Assembly: GCF_025602895.1 (NCBI RefSeq)
Contig: NW_026516240.1
Coordinates: 1 to 64,000, forward strand
Source of the DNA: Polychytrium aggregatum
Taxonomy: Eukaryota; Chytridiomycota; Chytridiomycetes; Polychytriales
Reading direction: 5' to 3'
DNA length: 64,000 nucleotides
Numbering within the stretch: the stretch's first letter is position 1; every line of letters begins with the position of its first letter. The notes under the pieces were generated by a model, which did not search any database, was not told the DNA's origin, and saw nothing but the letters and a program-made list of their open reading frames with translations. Below, piece after piece: positions 54,919 through 64,000 of the stretch. The position numbers and the translations under genes were made by a program.

Positions 54919-54939
54919 GTCACCTTATCCGCTCTCACC

Positions 54940-55882
54940 ATGCTCGCCCAGCGACTCGCCGCTTTCTCACAAACCACAGCCCGATCACTGGCTTCCAGCG
55001 CCAGCCCGTCTTCGCGGTGGTTCGCATCCGTCGCCACGCAGCGACCCAGCACGATGACCACTCTCGTTGGTGCCAGATGCGCCGGAGCCGTGTCCCGACC
55101 AGCGGGCGGCTTCATCCCAAACACATCGGTTCTCGCCTCCCCCGTCGCCCTCCTCCTCCGAAACCAGTTCCACTCGACTCCATCGTCTCATGCGACTCTG
55201 AGCCAGGTAACTCGAGGCTGCCGGGTCAAGCGGACAAAGCAGTCCAACGCACCCTCGCTTGAAGCCTGCCCCCAGCGTCGCGGCGTCTGCGTTAAGGTCT
55301 TCACGATGAAGCCCAAGAAGCCCAACTCGGCCCAACGCAAGGTCTGTCGAGTCAAGCTGACGACCGGCAAAATGGTGATTGCATACATCCCCGGAGAGGG
55401 CCACAACCTGCAAGAGCACTCGGTCGTGCTCGTCCGCGGCGGCCGTGTCTCGGATTGTCCCGGTGTGCGCTACAAGGTCGTTCGAGGCAAGCTGGACTGC
55501 CAGGGTGTCGTCGGCCGAGTGATCTCGAGATCCAAGTACGGATGCAAGGTCAGTCACAAGAGCGTGGTCTTAGAGACGCAAGTGCGGCTCTGCGAGTGCT
55601 GTCGGGCGCATCGGGATCGAACTGCATTGTGATGGAGGCGCATGCGCACGGCCTCGTTTCGCATGTCCTTCGCACTCGGTCTGTCCCAGAGAAGCTCGTT
55701 TGCTTGATCCAACACTCGGACGACGATCATCGCCGCTAACCCCTTCCTCGTTACCGCTGCATTGCACCATCCGTCCAACATCGATATCCATCTCGTTGCA
55801 TCACATCGGGTTTGAGCAGAAACCCAAGGGCGATGCCGGTGCTGGTGCTGGTGCTGGTGCCGGAAAGAAGGGCAAGAAGTAG
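54940..55882 (+). CDS. Mitochondrial ribosomal protein uS12m
   Basis: Two exons, 54940-55548 and about 55820-55882 (55817 would add one codon). The N terminus ([20 protein letters not shown]) is a mitochondrial targeting sequence rich in Arg and Ser with no acidic residues. From about residue 90 the S12 core is complete: [51 protein letters not shown], and [40 protein letters not shown]12 lies at the decoding centre of the small subunit; the PNSA motif and the KKPNS loop are where streptomycin-resistance changes map. The second exon adds a short Gly-Ala and Lys-rich tail ([20 protein letters not shown]), a fungal extension. The PNSAQRK loop keeps Lys, so it is not a resistance variant at that position as far as I can see. 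Confidence 0.93.
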
Positions 55883-55995
55883 TCCGCTACTTTCTCATCC
55901 CCCTCCCTGGAGTCCTCTCGATGAACTCTCTTTGGCGCTGGCAGAACCGGTCTGAATAAATACACTATTGCCGTCAAAAATTTTTGCAGGGCCTT

Positions 55996-57924
55996 TTACT
56001 TTTGGCGCTTGGGCGGCTCCAACACCATCCGCGGCTCCACTCCCCTTTCGAACCCTTGGTCGTCGTCGAACTTGACCATATAGTCGCCGGGATAGTCTGG
56101 ATCCTTGTTCTGGATGTGCAGCAGGGCCGTTAGTATCTGGAAATGCGGTCGTCCGTGAGCTGCGCGCACCTCATGGCCATCCCGAGAAACTGGCCAACCG
56201 AGCCACACGCCAGTGATGTGTCGCATACCTTTGACGGAGGAACCATGACGGTGGCGCTGTAGAAGCAGCTGCTGCCGGGATACAGCGCAATGACCGAGTA
56301 TCCTGGTGGAAACTCGTCCCGTCTCTCGCCCTCCTTGGGAACCGGGATGATGGTCTTGACAGAGCAGAGGTAGGTGCTGCATCACACGACGGAGCCATAA
56401 AATCCACAGGAGGTTCATGGAGAGAGGGTGCATCAACGGCATATCCTGAGACAACGTATTCATGCCGGCATGGTCTGGTCACGGATCGAGCACAAGCGAA
56501 TCAGCTGAAGTTACAGGCGCGAGGTGCTTACTTTCGAGTTCCGGGCCTATCTTCGTCTTCCTCGGCGTCTTCAACCTCGTAGCTACGGGGAACGAACGAC
56601 CAGCGATGGCTCGATGAGGATGGCGTTCACTCTCCAGCCGCGACATCCATATGCCACATCGACGCAATGCGACGACGCCCATGACTTACACTCGTTTCTC
56701 CGGAATGTAACGCAGGACAAGAGCCAAGAGCCACTCCTTGTTCGCCACGGGCTGGACGACGACTTGATCGCCCGATTCCAGATTCAAAGGATTGTCGATC
56801 GATTCGCCCGTGCTGTCGAGATGGATTTCCGTGATGATCGCGCAGTGAGTTTCGGATCCTCGTGCTTGCTCACTCACCGATCTATGTGATGATGATGCAT
56901 GTGCATGCCGGTGCCGCTCGCTGGACCAACAGGGAATCGGCCTCTGCAGCTGGCATCGGTGTCACTCACGTTCGACGCTTCTTGCTGATCGCGGGCTTTC
57001 CGGCCTTCTCTTTATCGTCTCCACGCCGTTTCTTCTTCTTGGCCTCTGTGAGCCATGCGCGGGGGCAAATCAACCCGTGCGAATCGGAATGCGTTGAGCA
57101 CACAGCGATGAGCGGCGGATTGAAGTGCAAGACAGTATTGGCGCATGGAAAGAGTAAATGCGGCCGAAGCGGCGTGGTTAGGATTGTGCCTGGGCAGTTT
57201 CGACATCAATCTATAGTCGGCGAGGCCCCCCGCTTGGGCATGGGCACGGATGCATCCCTGCTGCACAGCATGCGCACCATTCTCCAGGCTCTCGCGGTTC
57301 TTGAGGATTGTATCGATGTTGCCGAGGATTTTGGTCAAATAGCTGCAGATCGATCGATCACAGCCGCATTCAACGGATCAATACAGGGCACATGCGATGG
57401 GCGGCTGCACCATCCGGGTCGCCCTGAGAGCGCCGAGCAGCAGACCCACCCTTTTTCTTCTCTCAGTCCGCTCAGCAGATTGGTGTAAAAGTCTTGCATC
57501 TGGAGCGCCGCTTTGGGCTTCAGCGACCTTGTCTTTGCTATTCCTTCTCATCGAGCCAATACGGGCAAATGCAAGCGCCCGCCTCGAGCGAGTTAGCGAT
57601 GCGACAGGCAATATGGGCAGGCATCGCTCCCCTATTTCAAGCCGAAACAGTCCGAGACCGACAAAGCTCATCCGAGGCGACTGTCGGTGTTGCATGTGTC
57701 TCTCAAGAACCACGACATCCCATACCAGCCAGTTTGCCATGGCCCTTGTTGAGCTTGGAGACCAGAGATTCGTTTCGTTTCTGGTAGTTCAGTGCTGGAG
57801 GCAGCAGCGAGCCTGAGACTTCGTTCCAGAGCGACGAATCGTCTGGCAGAGGCAAGCCCACCAAGGCCGAGCTAGAGAGCGAGCTTGGATCGATGGATGA
57901 CGATCGGCTGGACTTTCTCATTGC
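55996..57924 (-). CDS. SGF29-type SAGA Tudor-domain protein
   Basis: A multi-exon gene on the minus strand, reading 57924 to 55996. The N-terminal exon starts MRKSSRSSSIDPSSLSSS and continues LWNEVSGSLLPPALNYQKRN. A middle coiled-coil part (about 57.5-57.2 kb) reads around MQDFYTNLLSGLREEKK and ILKNRESLENG. The C-terminal half carries ESGDQVVVQPVANKEWLLA, then FPPGYSVIALYPGSSCFYSATVM (exon ending 56229), then the last exon 56109-55996 with DYMVKFDDDQGFERGVEPRMVLEPP. That is the tandem Tudor fold of Sgf29, where the conserved Tyr/Phe cage binds histone H3K4me2/3 and links SAGA to promoters. The YPGSSCFYSATV and KFDDD motifs match the second Tudor well. Borders of the middle exons are uncertain; the protein is about 250-300 residues. 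It is convergent with uS12m. Confidence 0.75.
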
Positions 57925-58961
57925 CGAGGATGGTGGGCTGCCGATACGAGGATCGGCGGCGGGGAGCAGGGTGGCCGGCTGAACAGCGACAGACAAGACC
58001 TAGTCTGCCGGGTCGATGGGCCGATGAGACAGGTGAACAGGGGCAGAGGGCCGAGGCGGTTCTTGAGACCCAAGCAGGCGAGGGGCAGCGGCGATGCTGG
58101 AACGAGATCGGGGATGACCAGGTGGAGATCTGGGCAGAGCGCACAGCAGTCGGCCGCGTCAGACGACGGCATGATTTGGGCGGCCGCATGGCCCGGGCTT
58201 CGTCGGCTTGTGGACGACCAGCGGCGTGGATGAATCGAATGATGCTGATCGAATGGTGATCGATCGCCTGGCTGAACGATCGCCTGGCTGAACGACATCG
58301 ACTGGTGCTCGCAGCGCTGCGATGAGCTTGAACGCCAAATGCCGACTGCGGTCTCTCTCCCAGGCGTTACTTCCACCGAGGAAATGGACACTCGTTAGAC
58401 ATGCACTGCGCTTTCGCATACCATCTGCATGCCTGGAGCATCTGATTTGCGAGCTCTGTCGAAGCACCAAGCAGTGGCAGTCCGGCGTGCACTCTGATCG
58501 GCAGTGGTTTGTTTGCAGGCCCCGCGGTTTGCGAATCGCAGTGCACCAGCGATGTGCGAAATCGAATGCAGCGCTGGCTCGAGTGCTTCTTTTGCATTTT
58601 CTGCTGTGCTGCGGGCACCGAATCCTTCCCGCCTGTATTGCGCTGTGACTTCCTCCTTCCCAGGGCCGTGCGCTCACCCTTGCTGTTACTGCCGGACAGC
58701 CCGTATATTCCTCCAGACATTGCATTTGCGCGTCCAGGTCCTTTCGTGCAGTTCTCGAGCTCTGGGTTCTGCAAGCCGACACACGAACGAGGCCCACCCG
58801 AATCGAACGATTCCTGATACCGCCTGCATTGCCCTCCCCTGTCGGCCGCAGTCCTCAGAGACACTCAGTTCGCCAGCAAGAGTGGCATTTGGCCGCATCT
58901 TTGTGTCCGAACACCTGCTGAGCGACCGCTTCTGTTCTCACTCGTGCGAGTGTGGGCGGCC
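57925..58961. other. Divergent intergenic between SGF29-type gene and RhoGAP gene
   Basis: About 1 kb, no coding signal supported. It should hold both promoters; no obvious TATA box on either side. A GATCGCCTGGCTGAAC unit is repeated near 58260-58290. Confidence 0.4.
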
Positions 58962-61900
58962 ATGGCCTCCAAAAGCCATACTCTCAAGGTGAGTCGATGG
59001 TCTTGGACATGCTTGGTAATCGCAAGTATGCAAGCCCGTTGTTGCTGGTCGGTATCGCCGTCCCGTCTGTCCCGTCCATTCTTGGGGGCACTCTCTCTGA
59101 CCGACAATTCTCATATATTGGCTTGCCCCGATTCACACGGCTGTCGGCCTGCTCCCATTGGCTTCCGCATCGTACGGGCCAATGGACCAACTCTGGCCCT
59201 CGACAGAGTTCCCAGAACCAGCTTGAGGCGCTCCCCGACAACGGCATCTTCAATCCTGCATCATCAGTCCGCTCCCTGGTCAAGGAGGAAATCGCTCGGC
59301 ACAACCAGGCTCAACAAAAGGTCGTTGGTGGCTCTCCATCGCTTCTCCGCCGCAATGTCACTCTCAGCAGCAGCGACCTTGCCCGAAAGGGATCTCGAGA
59401 ATCGCTGCTGGGCTCCAACAACGACTTGGCCCACAAGGAGGTTCCCACGACCTCGGCCGATTTCCACTCGGTCAAGAAGGAGTGGCTATCCAAGGAGGTC
59501 ATGCCGTCCAGGGATCCCTCGCTCAAGGGAGTCGAGCTCAGTCGGCGTCGCAGCCAAGATCTGGTCAGCGATGTCCAGAGACTCAACAGGACCAAGAGCG
59601 GATCTAAAGACTCACTAGCCTTCGTCAGCGCAAAACTCAGGAACGAGACCGAGCCGCGGGGACGAGTCGTGGGATCAAAGGACTCACTCGCCGCAAGCCA
59701 GGAGCAGGCATCCAAGTCGGGCGACTCGGTCCGCAACGCAAAAGACCAGCCGGCGGTAAAAGATGCTCTCTCCAAGCCGAAAGAGTGGCAGTCGCGAGAG
59801 TCGCTGCATACCATGGTCATGTCCAAGGCGAGCGAGTCGCCCAAGAAGAACGTAGCGTCCGCGAGCAACCGGAATGCATCTGCCACCGGCCCTGCCTCCG
59901 CCAGCAGCATCGGGGTTGAGGCTTCCCAGGCCAAACTCAAAGACGGTTCGGCAGCCGACGAGCTGAGCGACATCTCAAAGTGGAAAAAAGCCGTATCTGC
60001 ACAGAGAGACTACGAGGATGCTGTCGAGGCCGCGGTCCGCACACTCGAGGCCGAGCTCCGCAACGAGCAGAAGCGTCGACATGAACAGGATTTCAAGTGG
60101 GCCCAGAGAAGCGATGCCATGGAGAAGCGCCAAATGGACTCGATCATCGCCGGCCGAGCCAAGGTCGACCAGATGTTTGCGCAACGGCGGAAGGAGGTCC
60201 TGAACTCTGTCAAGGCCAACTTTGAGCTCAAGATCAAGAATGCCAAGCGGCTGTTTGGGCTGCGAGCATCGCTCAGCACAAGCGATTTGAACCAAGAGCA
60301 CGAGAGTCTCTATTCGGAGTGGAAGGCTTCAGTGGATCGGGTAATGCATGTCGATCATCCCTCTGATTGATGGAGCCGCTGATATCGTGGTATCCAGATT
60401 GCTCATGAGCCACAATGCTTCCTCGGCTGTGATACTGCAGGTGGATGAGCTCCTGAACCGAGCCTCGGCGCAGAACGTACTGGCTCCGTCGACATCGGGT
60501 GCTCTCTCTCCAAGCGAAGGTCTCTCGACCAGCATCTTGAGCGTCTCCCATCCTTCCGAAAGCGAGCCAGTATCGACTCGCAAGGACAGTGTACTGGTGA
60601 CGGATGTGACGCCAACTGAAGGATCCAAGGATTTGCTCATGACACAAACGATGAGCGGCGATTTGACAAAGTCGACTAGCTGGAACTACTCTGAAGACGG
60701 ATATGCCACCCCGGCTCTGCAGAACATCGCTGCCGCAGTGCAAGAGCTGAGTTTCGAAAGCGCCCGAGAAGAGTTGGCGATCGAAATCACCATCAACAGG
60801 GTCGAGTCGATCAAGCAACAGCAAGTGGCTCCAGTCACCGGGCCGCTCGATTACCCCAGCCCAACCGAGCCTGCGATGTCCGATTCGCCTCAGCGCGAAG
60901 TGGCCTCGCTGGGACAGGACTCGGAGGTGCCTCTCGTGGTGCCTGGAGATGCTGTTCAACCCAATACGGCCGCCCAGAGCGACACGGCCAGCGAACCTCA
61001 AGCCAAACAGAGTGTGGCTCGCTCAAGCGCTGCCACAGCAGAGTCCGGCAATTCACCAAGCCAAGTCGCAGAGAGCAGCGAAACGTCTCAGCGAGACAGC
61101 GCACTGTCAACCCAAAGCACCACCGCCAAGTCATCTCCAATCGGGCTGTTCTCCGATTCCAAGCCCCGGCTCGACAGCATATCTTCGGGCATTGAGCTGG
61201 TCTCGGTTCCACAGCAGCAGCGCCCCAAGAGCCGTCAGAACTCTGAGATTTATTGCCGCCGCCAGAGCTCTGAAACCCAACACGCCCGGGACAGCCGTCA
61301 AAACTCAGAGACGCACCAAGTTCGAGATAGCCGTCAGAGCTCGGAGACTCAGTCTCATCGTGGGAGTCGCCAAAACTCGGAAACACAGTACCATCGCGAG
61401 AGCCGCCACAGTAATCATCACCACGGTCATTATCATGAGGCCGGCCACCAGTCCGACAGCAACCCAGCATCACCAACTCGGCTGAGCATTCCAGACAAGA
61501 TCGAACCCGGGCCCACCGAGCGGGGTGAAGATGCTGCCGATTCAGGGACGAGCCCCAAGAAGTCTCTCATGTCACTGATGGGGCGTCCGCCCAAATTCAG
61601 GAAGAGCTCGACATACTCCATGTCCGCATCCGACGGCCCCTCTGCTACAGCGTCGCCACAGCTCCGTCGATCCTACTCTGGCCTCAGCGACGAGCCCGGC
61701 AGCCTTATGGACATGGTCCGAAATCGGGGCTCCTACCTCAAAGTGAGTCCTGACTCGCCCGTGGCTTCACACGCACAATATGGATCGGCCACCTCGGGAC
61801 AAAGCAAGCCGCTCCTCCTGCGCTCGACATCGCCGAGCGTGGGGCGCATGCGGACAGAGTGCGACACGGGGTCATCAATTCTAGGAGAAGGAGAGTCGAC

Positions 61901-63947
61901 GACAGATTCGCTTGTCGAGCAACGGCTTTATCTGTCGGAGCCCCATAGCCGAGTAAGTTGCTTCGGCGAGGGCGAAGGCGAGGGATGGACTGCGGCGCAT
62001 GTGGAAACATATGCCTGTGTTGCTGTGCAAAGTGGCTGCCATTGTTCTTTGTTCTTGAAGCCCATTCGATATCTCGGCTATCGCCTGTTGCACGCTGGTT
62101 TCACGATTGCTTCAAAGCTTCGTGCTGTCATTGTGCAGGCCTGTGATTTAAAGCCCAGCGATCGCAGCCTGCATGTATGAGCGACGACTAACTCCTAGTG
62201 GCCCGTATATCGCCTTGCGGACTGAATTCCTCTCGATGACCGAATGTTCACCTTCCCATTCGATCAAACGCCTCACCCCTGCTTGTGGACGGGACTCGGA
62301 ATCCATCAGAGGGACAGCGTGACAACGACAGCGACCACAGGGACCACAGCAAACGGGATCACATCGGAAGACGAAGCCAAGCTCAGAGCGATCATCGTGT
62401 CCGAGTTGGTCTCGCTGATGGAGGAAAATAGCTTGATGGAAGCAAGCCAACTGATACCCAAGCTATGCTCGAGCAAAGAGTCGACCCTGAAGAAGATCAT
62501 GCGGATGATTGGAAAGAGCAAGTATTGGATTTCCTTGGTGCTGACTCCGCTTCTGCTTCGGGCAACTCTGCGCAGAATGAGGCGTCTGTTGTCGGCCTGC
62601 TCCGGATGATCGAGTCCTCGGCATCGTCGTGGGTGAGCTGGGGCTGACTCGCGTCCATGAACCTCGGTCACTCATGCTGTCGGATCGTCTTTCTATTGGG
62701 TGTGAATATTTCCACTAGAATCGTCCAAAGTCCGGGATGTCAAATCGAGCTCTGGATACGTTGGCCCGCCAGGAAGTGGTGCTCCGACACCGGTTTTTGG
62801 AGCTGCGCTCGAGCATCTGGCAAGCGGAAATGAGTATGCCGGGATCCACTCCGTGCCGACAATCGTGGTCAAGTGTGTAATGGCGCTCGAGAAGAACGGT
62901 AAGCACCGTTGTCCCCGGGCACCGGTAGCGGTCGCCATGTCACTCTGCTGGATTCAGGGTGTCTGCAAGGGATGTGCTGGGTCAGAGAGCGATCCGGATA
63001 GCCATGAACTGTGACTGGCCGCTTGCGTACTGGCTCTCGTCCTCGGTCTCAACCCAAGCAACTGGGGCTCCTCCCTGTGGCCAGGAATACGATCCAACGG
63101 CATTTTCCGGGTGGCAGGAAATCAGCAAAATGCCAAGGAGCTTCGCCGGAGGATTGACAGCGGCGAAGAAATCGATTTTGACAAGATACCGCCGAATGAT
63201 ATATCGATTGTCTTCAAGGCCTTCCTGCGGGAGCTGCGAGAGCCGCTGTTGACTTACAAGCTATACCCGGTGTTCATATCCGTGGCTAGTGAGTGTCTCT
63301 TCTGTTTACCAGAGTCGGGATAGACCTGTGCCTGCACGGATATTGTCATCTCGACTGCACCACCGAGCAGGACGGACTGGATGTGATCCTCGCTCGCTCG
63401 TTCGTTGACTAACTGGGTCGCCCCCTCCACCCTGTGCAATGAACTCCTGCCAGACACCTCGGAGGCTTCGCTGAAAGTCAAGGCCCTGCGACTGCTGATC
63501 TGTCTACTGCCCACGGTGCACCGGACTACCTTGCAGTTCTTGCTGGGCTTTCTGGCTGAGGTCGCGGCACTCTCGGACCTAAACTCGATGACAAGCTCCA
63601 ATCTGGCGATCGTCTTTGGACCCAACATCCTCCAGGCGCCTCCGAGCAACAAGAAACTGGACGTCGACGCCATTGCACACACTAACGCCGCGGCCGATGT
63701 GGTTGACTGCATGATCCAATACCACCAGGAGCTCTGGCAGGTGCGTTGCTTTGCCATCCGCTGGGGCCGCATCTGCTGGTGGGATGCCTGGATGAGCGAG
63801 GAGCTTTATTGTCGGGTGTCGCACTGATATGAACCGCCCTGGCAGATCCCGGACTACTTGATCGAACGAGCCAACGAGGCCAAAAAGCACTCCCACTCAA
63901 AGAACCGAGCACAACCCCGCCCGAGTCTGTCGCCACGAACGGGATGA
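58962..63947 (+). CDS. RhoGAP-domain protein with long Ser-rich N terminus
   Basis: Multi-exon gene. Supported exons: 58962-58988 (MASKSHTLK), 59207-60340, 60441-61952, then exons in 62.2-62.65 kb and the RhoGAP exons near 62.73-63.29 and 63.42-63.74 kb; the last is 63.84-63947. The N-terminal ~890 residues are rich in Ser, Glu and Lys, with a coiled-coil stretch (EAELRNEQKRRHEQDFKWAQ) and a tandem repeat of RQNSETQ-type units around 61235-61400. The RhoGAP domain is complete: FGAALEHLASGNEYAGI, IRSNGIFRVAGNQQNAKELR with the catalytic Arg in GIFR, FKAFLRELREPLLTY, FLLGFLAEVAALSD and NSMTSSNLAIVFGPNILQ. It switches Rho-family GTPases off, so it acts in actin polarity and wall growth. The C-terminal tail after RhoGAP is short and basic. 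Exon placement at 61.95-62.7 kb is not settled. About 1,200 residues or more in total. Confidence 0.85.
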
Positions 63948-64000
63948 TCGCGAACAGTCGATAGACTCAATACAGATTGTAGTCAGTCCAGCGAACAGTA

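Larger units (their letters stand above)
53774..54939. other. Intergenic with 7-bp and CCA arrays
   Basis: No gene supported. Contains the GCTGGGT array (54173-54231), several copies of CATCCAAGCAGCATC (about 54590-54665), and a CCA array just upstream of the uS12m start. Confidence 0.5.

Overview
The window reads as nuclear DNA of an early-diverging fungus, most likely a chytrid. Evidence: GC-rich genes with many short GT-AG introns, eukaryotic tRNAs (one with a short intron after the anticodon), fungal housekeeping genes (GCD2/eIF2B-delta, NTH1, SGF29-type Tudor protein, NCE101-like peptide, mitochondrial uS12) and secreted wall proteins with hevein-type chitin-binding domains. Assignment to chytrids is inference from gene content; no marker gene was compared.

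Region 1 (1-22 kb) is the unusual part. Two inverted repeats interleave. Arm A (1-2193) is matched by A' (18765-20961); each carries tRNA-Gly and the same seven-transmembrane protein gene. Arm B (13951-14451) is matched by B' (21415-21953); each carries tRNA-Tyr and tRNA-Thr. Between the A arms lie a degraded Sel1-repeat pseudogene (about 3310-4425, minus), a TIR / NB-ARC / TPR NLR-like gene (5364-9386, minus), and, only 121 bp away and divergent, a TKL-type kinase with a Sel1-repeat tail (9508-11997, plus). An UNC93-like membrane protein follows (16957-18321). The NLR has nearly identical TPR units and one in-frame TAG. The NLR-kinase pair inside a potentially invertible segment is my best candidate for an undescribed system; immune or allorecognition function is inference.

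Region 2 (22-28 kb) holds a three-exon amino acid permease (minus) and about 2.8 kb of GC-rich sequence with no gene I can support.

Region 3 (28-47 kb) is gene-dense and conserved: a large many-exon armadillo/SPRY protein (plus), a two-exon armadillo-type protein (minus), a three-LIM-domain protein (minus), the base-excision glycosylase NTH1 (minus) divergent from an NCE101-like small membrane protein (plus), and eIF2B-delta (plus), which uses one GC-AG intron.

Region 4 (47-53 kb) encodes two secreted proteins on the plus strand: a two-domain cysteine-rich protein with a polyproline hinge, and an expansin-like protein with three chitin-binding domains.

Region 5 (53-64 kb) holds a YwbE-like/RanBP2-zinc-finger protein, mitochondrial ribosomal protein uS12, an SGF29-type SAGA Tudor protein (minus), and a large RhoGAP protein (plus) ending 53 bp before the window edge.

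Exon borders were placed by eye from GT/AG signals and reading-frame continuity; no transcript evidence was available.
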